A stretch of DNA of 64,000 nt from Motacilla alba alba (Eukaryota; Chordata; Aves; Passeriformes; Motacillidae), in the NCBI RefSeq assembly GCF_015832195.1, contig NC_052018.1, forward strand, positions 65,533,666-65,597,665, read 5' to 3'. The notes beneath the pieces are model-generated. The model did no database searches, was not told the DNA's origin, and was given only the letters and a program-made list of their open reading frames with translations. Shown one piece after another: positions 1 to 14,719 of the stretch (within the stretch, counting starts at the first letter, position 1; each line of letters starts with the position of its first letter). The position numbers and the translations under genes were made by a program.

Positions 1-3000
1 TAGTGTGCAACCACAGCTACATGGAACTTGCAGTAAAACTTCTGCATTCTCAGAAGAGCAACATACATAATTCAGTCAATTTACCCCCAGCATTTTGTGT
101 TGCTTCTAGGCATACAGAGTGGTTTTTTGCACCCATGTAGTGCTATTACCCTGGTACCACTACAAGCAAGCAGCCCAAAGGGAATACAGGACTGAAGTAC
201 AACTCAGTTACAGATGATTTTTGCAGCACTTGAACTGATACTATTTCCAATTACATTGCATTCCTATTTCCTCTCCTGATGGCACTGGAGTAGGAACTCA
301 TTCCGAATTTTTTATAAGGTGGATTTTTAATCAAAAATTATGATCTGTCTGAATCAAAAGCTTCATAGAAATTTTCAACTTTCAGCCAAATTTAAACTAG
401 TTCAGAGACCAGATGACTGTTCCTTTTCTCATATGACACAAAAAAGAGATTTCCAGAAGTATTGCTTTGGGCATATTCAAAATGAGAATATAGGAAATCC
501 TCAGCTATAGCTGAGATGCTCTTTCATCTTTTCTGTATTCTCTGCCCTGTGACAAGGCACATCACTTTAAATGGCAATACCACTGGATTATGATGACCCA
601 GAACTATCATCCTGCATGTGCTCCTTCTTTTGCCTGTGGCATCCTTCTAACAACATATAGCAGCTTATTCATAGGTCTGTGTGTGCCTTCCCTGAAGTAT
701 CAAGTTAGACATCTCTCTTCCAAGCCTTCCTTGTTCTTTTCCCTGAACCTGTGACAGTGAGCCCTTCCTAGAAATCAGATGAGGTTCCTGTACTTTTGTC
801 AGAGCAATCTGGAAACATTACTTAGATTGTTGTCTAATGCCCTGAAATGCATTCAGAGACAGAGAAGAATTTTCAAATTACCAAATTCTGTTCTCCAGCG
901 GAAGATCTGAGCATGTTCAAATATTCTTTGATATGTAGAAAACACGCTAATTACTATCCTCACCTCTGAAAAAAATTTATTTTGTCCAATATGAATAGTG
1001 CAGTCACAGGTCATAGACACACCTTCTTGTCTCCACGATGGACACAAAGAACAGATTATTTCCTTCCACTCTGTAAAACCCTTTTACTTCTCTCTAAGTT
1101 AGTAAAACACTCCAACACAGCTTTGCATTCTTCACACATACACACACACACTTGTCATATATTCAAAGCATCTGATCGCTCTTGTTTGCCTTTGGACTCT
1201 CTCTCTTTTTGAATATGTTATGCCCACTACTGAAAAGAGTACATTTCTGAGAAGAGCTAAAGACTACTTCCTTCTTGTGCTTCAAAGTCTTTATTCCTCT
1301 TTAAAGTTCCCTGGCAGCTCTTCTACAGCATGTCATCGCTAACCTATATTCAACATGGGATTTCTTTTTCAAGTTAAGATCTTTCCTAACAGATGAACCT
1401 ACTCAACAAGGAGAGACCAAAGTTTGCCCAAACTGTTATTAGTTTCAATTGCCAGTGGTGTAAAATTAAATGAAATGAATATGCAGCGAAGGAGCAGCTG
1501 AGATTCACAGTTGATGAATACATCTCTGCAATATGTCTTGGATTAAATAATCTCACATGCACATCACTGTATTTTAAGCTAACTATAATCAAATAGAAAG
1601 GGAAACAGTACCTGCTTGTAGTGACACTTGGTGAAAGCATTGCTTTATAAAGACATCAAAGTGGAAATATGAGCCTGTACCAAGAAGTGAACTGGAAGTA
1701 ACAAAAAATTATAGCAATGGTCTAAAAATCACTGGTCCTACTCAATGCACTCAAACTTTGAAATGTTACTGATATTTTGTTGTATCAAGAAAGATACAGA
1801 AAAAAGAAAATATTAAAAATCAATTCAGTAGATTCCAGCAATTTCTTGTGAAAATACTTTCAAATGAGGCCAGACTAAGGATTTGACATTCTTAAGAGGG
1901 AATTTAACAACTGTTTAAAGATCATATATATGAAAAGGGCAAACCAACTGGCTTTATCTTAATAAAAGACATAAAGAGTATCAAATTCCATATAGCTTCA
2001 CCTATAAAGTAACTACCAAGAGATGAGAAAAATGGCAACATTTTTAAAATAATTTTTTTAGTCTTGTGTCTTCCTCCAAAATATGGACAGCATGGACAGA
2101 TACCAAAACAGAGGAGTCCCTTGTTTGGTCTTGCACAGGAACTCTGGTTCTACCATAGTCTGTTTAAACAAAGGACAGAAAGATCTCTCAGCAAAATGCC
2201 TCCTTACCAATGAAATAATAATGTAGGACTAGGGGGCTGTGACACTGACATTTCATTGCATAGGGCACGAGGGTAAATGGTGTGATCTTAATCCCTTCTC
2301 CTGTTGATTCACTGATAAAGTCTCCTTACAGAAGACAAACTGATGGACCCTTCTTGATGAGAGGCCTGACTTAAGCAGGATTGACTGGCAACAGTCAGAT
2401 GCACTTCATTTCCCAGCACAGAGTCAAGCAGTAGTAGCCAGAGCAAGAGAGCAAGGTTTGATGATGCTATGGCCTGACTCCAAGATAGAATAAACAGGCT
2501 TAATAAGATCACTCTTATCAAGAAAGATCGAATAAATGGCCATTACCTTAGCAAAAGCCACCAGAGAAAAGTATTGATTCATGATAAAACTATATCCTAC
2601 TGAAATGACACAGCTGCAGACCTTGTAGAAACTACTTATATTCTTGAATAAAAAACTGCTCTTACCTAAATGTCAAATGTAGAAGGAGCACAAGTCATTC
2701 CTTATAAATTTGTTCTGCTTTACCACTGAAAGAGTGCAGTTTATTGTGAAGTTAAGATTTCTACCTCAGGGCTTTAAATGAGGAGAATTAAACAGACTAC
2801 AATGTAGTTCCAAGGTGTTTTTTTTACTTCTCCTTCGTATTTGGAACTCTGATGAAAAGCAATTAAGGTCTGGCAAATTTTCCACTTAGATGTTATTTGA
2901 ACTACTTATCTAGCCTCTCACATGGGAGCAGACTTGGAATGTAGAAAGAAACACCTGCTTTTATCACTTTAGAACAACACTTTGTCAGCTTAGCAATATG

Positions 3001-4055
3001 CAAAATTTCTCAAGCCCTTGAATTCTGAGTCTTATGCATAACAGTATCTTACTTATTCCATGTTCAGAAATCTGTGGCATAAAACTACCTCATTTACTGA
3101 TATGCCAAGAAAATAAGCCATTAAGGTTTGACCTCGAGCTGACAATGTGCTAAAAGTAAAGCAGGTAAGAATAATATCAAACCTGTAACTGAAATACAGC
3201 ATTACCCAGACATGCAGCTACAAAGTGCTTCCAGTGTTGCACCACCCTCAGGTTCTGATGTCTCAGGAGAGGATTTCCATAGCATCAACTTGATGGTACG
3301 AAAGGTTTGATTGTGCTCACTTTACCCACCAAACTGCTCTTACAGCAGGCACCACGCTGCCTTGAGTTTTGGAGACACTGAGCAACCGTGCCCATGCCTG
3401 AGCACAGCCCAGCTCTTCTCATTCACAACCTTCTGGTGCATTCTGTGTGTGCTTCAGGATTGTCCCAGCTTTGAACTCACCAGGATACAGGATAAAAAGA
3501 TCCACATGAGAAGGATTAAAGTCACATAATACTTTAGTCTACAGATCCACAAAATTTTCTCTTTATGGCCCATTTTCCCCTTCCACAGCAATCTCAAACA
3601 TTCCCTTACAAGGAACGTAAGAGCTTTATTAGAAGAAACTCACAAAAAACTTCTCATAATAAGAGATCCAGAGATCTAGAACATTCCTAACATCCTATGC
3701 CCTGCCAAAGCAGGGAACTTATTTGATGAAAACACGTAGACAACTGGGAAGTAAACTACATCCCACACTGCAAAAATGACAATAATACTTGGATAAGCAG
3801 GACCACTATGCTTGAAAGTCACAAAATAATCCTTCTGTTGCATTCAGTACTCATAGACCACCATCAGGAAAAATGGAATGAAGGAAGAGAAACATCTGGA
3901 GAGCCCAGCAGAGAGTGCCAGAACAATCAGAGTTCTAGAAGACAAGTTTTCAGAGAAAAGACTGAAAGATCAAAGGACTAATATCAGAATGAATATAGTG
4001 AGATATTCCTAAGTCAATCACTCTGATTTTGGGAAAAAAGGAGTTTCCAAGCATA

Positions 4056-4377
4056 CATTAAAGGGCTATAGTGGGGCAGGATACTAATTTGTTCTCCAAG
4101 TCTTCTGTGGAGAGAACAAGAAGAAATTAACTTGAATTGCACTAGGAAGACTTAAATTGAGATTAGTAAAGCTTTTTAATGGTAGGAATAGTGAGGTAAT
4201 TGAATGGGAGAGTAACAGGCCTATAGAGTCTCATCACTAAGATGAGATCATATTTTAGATCAGGCTGGATAAACCTGAAATGATTTAAATGTAATTGAGA
4301 TTAAGTTGGGGCAAGGAAATGGACTGGATACTTTCTGAGGTCTCTTTGAGCCTATGATCTATGATACTATAATCATA
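4056..4377 (+). mobile_element. CR1 LINE 3' fragment (old, diverged)
   Basis: The block reads like the 3' part of a CR1 retrotransposon. GAGAACAAGAAGAAATTAAC and the following purine-rich stretch recall the CR1 body. TGGACTGGATACTTTCTGAG...GCCTATGATCTATGATACTAT is a decayed form of the CR1 3'UTR and terminal octamers. It lies antisense to EPM2A, inside intron 2. The 5' limit is approximate. Confidence 0.7.
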
Positions 4378-5149
4378 AACTTTAATTTCCATTTCTGGAA
4401 TCACTACCTGTATTCATTTATCAAGTTTCATCTTGAAATAATTTAGGTTCCTTGTCCTTCCTGCCCTATTTGAAAGGTCATGCCAGAATTCAGACATCAT
4501 TCCTTTGATGACAGAAACCTTGTTCTAATTTACACTCTAAATTCATTCAGAAGCAATTAATATCAATTTGATCTTAAAGAAGGTTCAATTTCAATAATTC
4601 TTCTTCCCCCTTTGTAGTAATTCCTGAATGTCTTTTACAAATAGTAATAGATCCTCTTTCTTAGTCTTCATTAAACTATGCTGTCTATCCTAGGAGTAGT
4701 CAAACTATGGTAGTACAGAGTTCCTTTCAAGCCAATTTATTTAGCTTCAACTCCAGCGGCATGAAAGTTGCACATCCTGTGGAAACCACTCTCATTTACT
4801 GCATATTTGTTCTCCAGACACAATAATAAATTAAATTTATCTAATTCTGTCTCTAAACTAAGCTCACATACTCCACTAAGCTCAGTGGCATTGCTGTTAC
4901 CAACCTTGCAGTACATTCAAACCTATACAGTGAAAAGACCCACAGCATAAACTCTTCTCCCTTCTTCGCTTCATTCCATTAAAAAGCTTAAAGCAAATTA
5001 ATTTATCTCTTATACATTTTTTTATAATCTATTTTGTCTCTAGTCGAGATATGATCTAAAGTAGTTTGGTCACACTTTACCTACACAGCCAGAACTGAAA
5101 TGTGGAAGATTAAATGTTATTTTCCGTTGTAGTGCACTAAATAGTTATT

Positions 5150-5570
5150 TAGTTGTTGTCTTGTGCTGGGTGATTTGAAACAGTTTATGTTATGTCACAT
5201 GGACTGTTCCCTTTTCCCCTCATATGAGATGTTCCTCACTCACCCCTCGGCCCTACACCCCTGGTGGTCCGTGCCCTTGTAACCCCTCCACTCGCCCCTC
5301 CTCAGTGGTATCCCATTGGCTGCGATCCTCCTTCCCTGCCCCCATTTCCCTCGGGATAAATGTTCCCTGTGATTGGGGAACCGCCTCTTTTTCTACCTGG
5401 GTGGTCTACACGCTCTGAGTGTCCCCTTTCCAACCAATAAACAGGACCCTAGTCCCCGTGGAGAAGAGCGCTTCTCGTCTTTTGCCTTCGTCTATGTAGA
5501 TCCGTGTGGGCCAGGGTCCAGAGCTAGCCGGAGTGGATTCCACAGCCCTAAACCCTCGGATACTACCATT
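5150..5570 (+). mobile_element. LTR-like element (probable solo ERV LTR), boundaries uncertain
   Basis: A GC-richer block in AT-rich intron has the order of signals expected of a retroviral LTR: an inverted CCAAT box (CCCATTGGCTG), a TATA-like GGATAAATG (5,353-5,361) and a poly(A) signal AATAAA (5,436-5,441). An unusual C/G-rich tail follows, to about 5,568 (TACTACCA). No gag, pol or env remains are next to it. It is antisense to EPM2A. Exact ends are unclear. An 11-bp direct repeat TTATGTCACAT flanks the block at 5,190-5,200 and 5,596-5,606, but does not sit next to clean TG/CA ends. Confidence 0.55.
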
Positions 5571-7209
5571 TTTCCTGTATTCAAAGTGAAATATTTTATG
5601 TCACATTTTTCTATGTATTTCTACTGTGAAGATAAAAAAATTATTCAAAAGTAAACCAATGCCTTGTAGGACAGGGTATCAGATCTAGCCTTACAGGACT
5701 TTGCCAGAATTTATTTTCAAACATACACACAAGGTTTCAATGGATGCCTAAGGAGCACATCGTATGCAGCAGAAAGAAAAATTTGCATTTGTAAGGAACG
5801 ACTCTTCTTGCACTTTCATTTTATAAACATTCTCTGAAAGCAGTGTGGGCCAATTACAAAAATACAGCCTGAGAAGAGAATCAGGTTCCAAAGCTTGTAC
5901 TGAACAACCTGGAAAGGACTCCTCCATTAGCTTGTGAGCATTAATGCCTAAATGCTCCAATTAAAGAATCTTGTCTCATGCAACAATGGTTGCCAATGGT
6001 TACTTCCTACATATGTCTCTGTTAGATTGCCAACATTCCCATTTGTTTTGAATTAGAAGGAATACCCGGAAACACAAGAACAACAGGCTGCTAAACTCAG
6101 CCAGACTGCAATCAACCATGAATCTCTTGGCATTAGGAATGAGAATTTCTAACGTTAATGCTTAGCAATGGGAGTGATGCCACTGCTGGCACCTGTAAGT
6201 TAAATCATCTCAACAAAATTGACTTAAACTGCTACAAATGAACTTTAGGTTATTGCCCGAGAAGATTCAGGCATCATTAGTAAAAATATATTTTGTGTTC
6301 TTTCAGAGTTAACCTATTAGCAGCTGCTTAGGAATCTAGACTGGGAAAGCAATAAAAAATAAATCTAGTTTTCAAAATGTAGCATTTCAGATCCAATGGA
6401 AATACATTGCAATGCTTCAGAAACAAGTACATATTAATGAAAATTGCATAATTGCAAAGCACGGATTATTGCTAGGTGGCCTTGTGATCCATGTGGCACC
6501 ATATGCACATGTACAAAATAATGGAATCTCTCAGAACTCCAACAGTCAGAGAAAGATGTACATTCATCCCTTGTGGAACTATCTGAAAACAGCCTTGATG
6601 AGCTCTGTATCTGTGCTCCTTCCAGAATTTATCCAGAATTTCTAAACACACATCAGTTCATTTATTTGAATTTTAAAGAGGGACAGATACACACTTGAAC
6701 AGCACAGGCTGGGGGAAACATCTTAGAAAAATGGGATTAACCTCACCACATCAGTTACATAAACATCTAAAATAAGGTATTCTCACAGGAAAGTCAAATC
6801 AAAGGAATGACGTGTATGGTGCTACCACAGAAAATTGTCAGAAAACTGCATTTTAGATAATGTACAGGGTTTCTAGATTCTAAACATAAGATTAATAACT
6901 CTGGTGGATGAGTAGCCAACAGCAAATCTTGAGGCTGGGATGGTAATGGAGCTACTAAGAGGCCCCAGAAGAACCTATGTGTATCTTTTTAACACAAAAC
7001 TACAAAGTGTAGTGGAATGTCTTGAAGAAGTCTCGAATGACAAAATGGGAAAAAGTCATGAGAGTTAAATAGATGAACAATCAATGCTGCAGTTTTTATT
7101 GGAGTGCAAAGACTGACATGAATTACCAGGGGTTCTCTATTTTTTTAAAAATGCCTCTTTCTTTTTCTTTCAGATTTCTTTTTTTTTTTCCTAGCAGTAT
7201 CATTGAACC

Positions 7210-7235
7210 TGCTTGGAAATTGAAATTTCCAAGCA
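7210..7235. repeat. 12-bp-arm perfect inverted repeat, 2-nt spacer
   Basis: TGCTTGGAAATT and AATTTCCAAGCA are separated by GA, in EPM2A intron 2. Confidence 0.95.
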
Positions 7236-10200
7236 TTTGAACAAATATTCTAAAGTGACCTACTGTTACTAAAGTTTGTTTAAATGTGTTTACATTATCA
7301 GCTGAAGCTTGACTTTGTACATTTGTTAAACATACTGGATAGCCTTATTACCAAGACTACAGATATATTTGAGAAGCTTTTTTCCCCTTTTATCTCACCA
7401 GATTGAAGCAACTCATCATTATAAGGAAGCTGAGAAATTCGGTCTTCTGCAGTGAAAGCAGTATTTAACATTCTTTAGGACTGGTCTGCACACAGCCAAC
7501 TATCCAAGCTGGCAGCCAGACCACAGAAAGAAGGAACATTAGAGAAACTATTTTGTTAGGGAAGCTGCATATCCTCCTTATCAGATTGTCACCTTGGGAA
7601 AATGAAGGCACTGGATAGAACTGTTCTGAAGTGCTTTCAAAAGGCAGTCCTGGAGAAATTAGTTAAGCCAAAAGATAATAATTAAAAAAGAAAAGGCTCT
7701 AGAAGCCCACCAACATCCATCCCCTTGTACTAGTGCCCAGCATCCAGCCCTGAACTGAATGATAGTCACAGAGAGCCCCATTGCTGACCCACAGCTGATG
7801 GATGGAAGGGAAGAGGAGGGAAGGAAAGGAGAGAAAAGAAGAAAGTAAGCAACCACCTATTCAAAAAATAATTTTTTTATATATTTCACATTTTCTTGTG
7901 TCTGTATTAAAACTGAAATGTATATTTTGCCTTTATGCTCTTCTTGATGCTTAAAATCATATATTCTATTACTAGGATTTTCACATCAAAGAAAAAAGAC
8001 ATTTCATTTAAATTTACAAACCATGCTGTCTACTGAACCAATAAAGAAGAAACACACATTTCTTAAAGCTTGGCAATGTCTATGACATTTGACTCAATTT
8101 TTATCACAGTTCATGGGAGGACACACATTAAACTTCTGAACAACAGCAGGGATTATGTACCTGACTCCCTGAAATTAAATTTCCCAAAGTGCAAGCATTA
8201 AAGGAGGGAGCAAGAGATTTTCAGTTCAGCCTCTTAATATGTTCCCTGGGAAGACAAATGCAGTTCATTTCTTTGTTGTTTTTTGTTGTTTTTTTCCTTA
8301 CAGAGAGAAAATTATATATGGGAAAACACAGCAACCATTTGATAATCTCTATTTACTCTTGAGAAATAAAATACTCATGTTTCTGAGACACGCTTCAAAG
8401 GAACTAGAGCTATATTCCAGTTTCCTTTCTAACAAAAAAAAATTATCCTTTAAGTGAGACTCTCCATATTTTCATATGGAGGTTCATTTTTTAAATAATC
8501 TTGTAAATATCTAGAGCATTTAAGCATGAAAACTTGCATTTCTATCTCTCAGCATTTACAACAATTATTCAAGTTGGAGGGAGAATTCATAACTTAATAG
8601 CTACGGCTTGCTACTGTTTCAAATGAAGTATCTTTAATGTTTTTCCCATTTCATTAAAATGACTACGCAGTTGTTTATTTCAGATTTTTTTGACTTTCAG
8701 ATCACCTCTTTCAGAAATATAGTATACACTGAGCAGGTAAACAAACAACAAACCAGCTGGTGGTAATAAAGCATCTGATGGTATCACTTTTCACATTTGG
8801 GGAGTAAAAACTCTCTTGTTCTGAGACTTTTTTTCTGTAAGAGTCAGCCTCAGGGTGGCTGGGCCAATCTGCCCTAGGAGCTGTGCCTCCAAAAAAAATC
8901 ACAGGAAGGGGAGGCAGAGTGGGTTTACTCTGCAAACACACATCCCTGATTCAACAGGCTCACCCGGTGTAACTTACAGAGTTGTGTTAGTGAAGTTTTT
9001 CCAACAACAACCAGAAATCTGAATTTACTCCCTCCTGGTAAGCTAAATAGCAATTAGGATGTGTACACAATCTCTGCTTTTCAGAAAGAGTTCTGCTATC
9101 TTTGGATAAACTGCATTACGAAATGCCAGCAATTATCCAGCGCCTAATAAAAGGATGTAAAAGCTAGGAGGAAATAAATATCTGCAAGACAACTGGAACA
9201 TCATCTTCAGTGAGAGAGTGACGCTGCCCCTTCCTTGTCATCCCAGCTGTGAGCTAAATTGCCCAGGATTTCACAATCTCAGTCAATTTCATTCACAGCC
9301 GGCAACACCAGCAAATTGCTTTCCAATAGAGACAGAAATTTACTCCCTCGCTGACAGCCTGAATTTCAAAGAGTAAAGAGGCAGGAAAAAGGGCTGAGAA
9401 CCTCCAGAATAAATATGAACAAGCGGCAGGGAGACACAGTAAAACACACAGAGAAATTAGAAGCAACAATAGTTTCTGCTCCCTAACAGTGATACCCCAC
9501 ATAAAATTCATACTTACTGGACTATCAACATTTTTCTGTTATATCCCACAGAGAAAAACAGAACTACGTTTTCTCCTCCAGGTTTTTCCATGGAGGGTTC
9601 CCAATCTTCCTTCTGTTTTGTTTTTTTCTCCCAGAATGACACAGAATTGTAAGTTTTCCTTAAGAAGTAAAGAAATCATTTTGTGCAGAGGCACACCTAT
9701 GAAAAGAGCCATTTTAAAGAGCAACAGTGGTTTTAAGTAAATATTGCCCATTAGCAGCCAATTGATTAAAGGTCTCATCTTCTCATCAACAGCCACACTC
9801 TGCTTGCTGCCATTTTACTAATGAAATACTCATTCCAGAACAATACTACTTCTAAATAAAAAATTCTCAAACACCCATTGCCAAAACCACATAAGAATGG
9901 CAGAATGGTAAAGAAAACTACAGGAAAAAACCTCCAGAAAAAACTCACAAGACTAACCAGACACCCTGCTAAGATTTTCTTTAGCTTATTCACATAGGTA
10001 GTGTACTGTTCATCAAACATTACTTCAACTTCATCCCAAAGCCTAGCCAAAAATTTGTGTCCCTCAGCCACTGAAGGAGGCAACAAACCTGGCAGCCTGC
10101 TGGCTAAAAGCCATTCATCAGGTTTGACAGACCAGTCACTGTAGGTGGAAGAAATACTGGGACTTCAAATGCTGGTGACAGTCATGTAAGAATCTTTAAT

Positions 10201-12202
10201 CTTGAAGCTCTGTGACTTTTTTTTCTTCTGGCAAAATTACCTTTTCCAAAGGTAGATTTCCCTTGCTACCATGGCACTCACAAGAAATGCAATTAGAAAT
10301 GAGTGACATCCAGGAGTTTCCATGTCAAGTTCCTTTTGGGTGCTCAGGCAGTAGGTCACAGCAAGAGAACCAGAGCTGTGCTGGCAACAGCCATTTGCTA
10401 TTGCTCAAAAAAATCAAAATAACTGAAAAGAGTTCCTGCCATCTAGTTCATCCACAGTATTCCACTTCATGGTGTGTGACTGCACTGCTGGTACATCCTA
10501 ACTCTATTTCTGAGTTTCCAAGGCTGAGATTTGTAGCTAACTCAAAAATAGCCTGGACTGGGCTATCCCAGCCAAGTGCCATCCTGCCTAAGCAAGATCA
10601 CAAAACTTAGAAAAATAGAATAATTTTTCCTGTTTTAAGCCATCATTATTTAGGGCACAGTGTGGGGAGCTCACAAAAAGAGAAGTTTTTCGTCTGGGTG
10701 GACAACAAATGCGGAAGAAAAGTGCATTTGTTACCCAATACAGAGATCACCCAAATTACATACATGAAAACAAGTAAGGACTAAAAACAGATCAAATTCT
10801 AGCCCCATAATTTGTCTTCTCGCTTCTGGTCCTGTTGCCTTACACTCCCTCTTCATTTTCAAGAACTTAAATAAAAAAATGCTTAAATGTCACTTCTTAT
10901 GTGGATTTGAAACCCATTTTCTTCACAACAGAGGCTGGTAAAAGTATTTCCCAGCTCCAGCTGGGGGTGATGTAGAAAAAAATGAAGACACACAAAGGAC
11001 AAAAAATAGAATTAACCTTTGAACCATTCTATAAAAGGTGATTCCCATTGGTAAGTAAACAATGGCTCCAATTCATATTAGTTTCAGACTATAGCTCAGT
11101 ACAATAAAACAATTCAAAGGAGTAGTCAGATATCCTAGTTTATGGGATAAACATATCAAAAAATGTGCCTTCAAATATTTTCATTACTTAATGTTTAAAA
11201 AGACCAGATAACTTCACAGTTAGAACCCCAAGTACTGAAATCAAAGGATGAACTCTTATTGATGGTAAGTTCTTTTGATCAGGATTATTTTACTAGAATA
11301 CAATCAATAAATTTTGTTCCAGAGCTCATTATTTCTTATTCTTTTCTCTAATATCACAAGCATTCTTTAGGCACAGGGGACAGTTAGCTCTCAGCTTTTA
11401 ATGTTAATTATGGTAATCTCTGTAGACATCATCACCTCTTCTCTTAATTCATAATGTAGGCATAAAATATCAGTGCAGCTTTCTATTATGGTAGCACATG
11501 TCACTGCCCTCCAGGGGGTTTTTGTGACAGCTTACTCTTTAAAGCCTTTCTTACAATTCAGTAATAAAAAATAGCTAAGAATTATATTTAAAACAGAAAG
11601 GCATTTTATTTTGTGAATGAGTTACAACCAGTAAAAAGAGAAATTAAAGACTTTAAAAAAAAACCTGCTCTCGTATTTCTTTCAAAGGCAATTCTAATTT
11701 CATACTGAACCAAATATACTCAACCAACTTCTTGTTTACCACCTAATTAAAGATGCATATCAATCCAGTAAATGCTCATTTTTCCCATAGAAAGAAATTC
11801 TGTGCTCCATCAGCAAAATACTGCTCTAGTGCCTCCAAAAGGTAAAAAAGAAGCATCTCCATTTTGCCCTGGATCATTTTTCATTCACTCACCTAACCAC
11901 ATTAACATTTACTATGAAGCAGGAACACATATCTTGTGCAACTCTCCTGATCATTCCCACTCAACACCTAACTTAGGTTATAACAAGAAGCCACAAAGCA
12001 TTTGTAAATACTACAGCATAAATTGTGCTTCATTTGCAACCATTGAGAAACAAAAATAATATTTCCAAGCATGGGAGTAAACTCTCTTTTATCGTTACCC
12101 CAATTTTGTCTTAGGGAAAAAAACCACTGATGACAGCAACACATTTGTCAAATTCCGAATCACTCCATAAACATGAACATGAGATATTAGTATTTAATAG
12201 CA

Positions 12203-12281
12203 TATATGTGTGTATATATATATGTATATATATGTATGTATGTATATATGTATATATAAACATATTTATATATATAAATAA
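12203..12281. repeat. TA/TG-rich microsatellite
   Basis: A run of TATATG, TATG and TA units (TATATGTGTGTATATATATATG and so on) fills about 80 bp in EPM2A intron 2. It is probably length-polymorphic. Confidence 0.9.
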
Positions 12282-13183
12282 TGCAAAAAACTACTAGAGA
12301 AACCTGTACCCCAAAAAATTGTTGTCAGGACCCATGGCTACTCTCATGTTGTGACTCCCCTGACTGTGGATTGCTAATTGTGTACTTTCCTCCAAAATAT
12401 TTAACAGCCATACAATACCACAATTACAGAGGTTGTTGTCTGAGGAATTCACTTACACATTCCAGTTTATCTGCATTTTATATGCAAAGCGTGTAAAAAT
12501 TATTTTTCTTTGTCAGATGAAAGAAATAGGACTCACAAGAAGCACACACCTAAAAATAGTCTGGAAATAGGAAACTAACTAGATGGCTTTTCCTAGAGAT
12601 ATTAATTTCCATAGCACCTAATTCTGCCATCAAGCATCACTGTCTTCAACATATTATTTAAGGATTTTGTAATTTCAGGTGTCATTCCCTCTCCTGCTCT
12701 TATGTAATGCCTTTCTTCTGAGAAATGCAGAGGTTTTTATATAAATAATAAGGTATACTACATCTACAAATTAGGAACTTCTGCCTTTCACAGATGGAAC
12801 TGAAACAGAGATAATATGGCCCAGATTCACAAATTTTCTGAAGTCATCTTCTCTCAGAAAAGATTACAATAACTCTAATTTACTTTGGAAAATTACTTCA
12901 TCCTAAGTGAACTCTCCTGCAATTTGAAGCCATCTTATTGCAGTAATATCTAGCACAAAAGAGAAACTCATTGTTTTGTGTTTTTTTCCTGAATTAGATT
13001 TTGTTTAAAGGAGTCATTACATCTCCAAACCAAGTGAATATTAATGCCATGAAGGTATCAGTCATGACTCCTAGCTGTGGAAAAGCCCCATTTCACATTT
13101 ACAAGAAATTAGTACAACTCCTGCTGTGCTTGAAAACCACATTATATACTCTCCTACCTGAATGACCAACACAAAATGAGTTC

Positions 13184-13225
13184 TCTAAATATAAGTTTAA
13201 ATGTTCTAAATATAAATTTAAATGT
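13184..13225. repeat. 21-bp tandem duplication, one mismatch
   Basis: TCTAAATATAAGTTTAAATG plus T is followed directly by the same 21 bases with G changed to A, in EPM2A intron 2. Confidence 0.92.
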
Positions 13226-14668
13226 TAAAGGTCACTAAATTATGAGTGATACATCTACATCAAATAAGAAGAATCTGATTCCTCAGAGCACTGTCATCAG
13301 CCTCAGCATAGTGCAAAATTGGTTTTGGCCCCAGCCAGAGGCAGGCTCTTCTCATCCTGCTGCAGCCCACTTAAAGCAGAAGCTCAGGTTTTATGAAGAA
13401 GCAAGATGGCAACAAAGCTCAGAGCAACTGTTTCTAATTGTGATTCAACAGAGGATAAATAAAATCAGACCCAGGGCTCATGTGGGAGCCTCCTTTGACA
13501 GAGGAAAACCTTCCTTTCTTCTTACTTCACACATGGCAGCCCCGTTAAGTGGAGCAACTTAGAGGACGGGCTCACATCAAAAGCTTTCATTGATAGATCA
13601 CTTCTTTCCAGCCTCCACCACTGTAAAGATCCTACAAGTGATGACAGGACTCAGAATTTGTGGTCGTAATGCTCCCTGCTGCCTTTAGTACAGCATGGAA
13701 AAAGGTAATCTTAGCTGGAAAAACAAGATCTGATCATACTCTGAGATCTAACTGTACAGGCAGAAGGACTGGCTTCTTGCATCTGTTTGAGTTTTGGTTT
13801 TGCTTTGAGGAGGAAGGGGGTATATGAGTATTTTAAAAAAAATTATTAGATTAATCTTCATAGTACTCTTCTGAATTTATAAATCCATTGCAAAATAAAG
13901 GCATTTTCATCAGCTCACTTCAGCTGGTCCACCACCACCAACAAAAAAATCTAAAATAGCTAGTATTTTTGGGCTGCTTTATTATAACCAGCAGAATGGT
14001 GAATCTGCCCCCAACTGTTAGTAATTAAAAAAACATTTAAGGCTGCATATCTTCAAAGTATTAGAAATAATTATGTGACAGGACTGTTACAGAGTCTGCT
14101 TACTTAATATAGCTCAAAGAAATGAGATAAGAGTTACTAAGATGTACATATAAGGTTGCCTTTCAATGAAGGTATGTGTGTGAGAGAAAGGAATGAAAGA
14201 GAAGACCTTCATCTGCAAAAGACTACACAGCCCAGAAAATTTTCTTCAAATATCCTGTAGCAGAATCTGCAGCTTTTTACCTAATCTTTGAAACACATAG
14301 TCATGCAGATAAGGTGGCATTAAATGGATCACTGCTGCCTCTGGAAAGGAAGATAAGTTAGCCTTTGGTACTTAGATATTCACTTTCTGACAGCTGTTCT
14401 TCTTTCTTAAAAAATGTATCTGCCAAGCAAAGATTATTTGGGATTGACAAGTCTGTGCTTTGAAATGAACAAGATCTTTACTCTGATAGGACTTTGGAAA
14501 CAGATGTTGAAGATCCACATAACAGTATAGTCTATCAGGCGTGCTATATAACTTGAGGAGGTCTCAGGGAAAAAGTCCCACAAATACCTACATGTGCCTG
14601 ACTGTGTTTATAAATCCCTGCTATTCCAAAAGATACCAAGGGGAAGAAAGCTTTCCCTCTCACACTGT

Positions 14669-14719
14669 CTAATGAGGAAAAGACAATTAATGTCCCTCTC
14701 TAATGAAGAAAAGACAATT
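14669..14719. repeat. Imperfect direct repeat, period 31
   Basis: CTAATGAGGAAAAGACAATT at 14,669 recurs as CTAATGAAGAAAAGACAATT at 14,700, each preceded by a CCCTCTC tract. It is a small local duplication in EPM2A intron 2. Confidence 0.85.
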
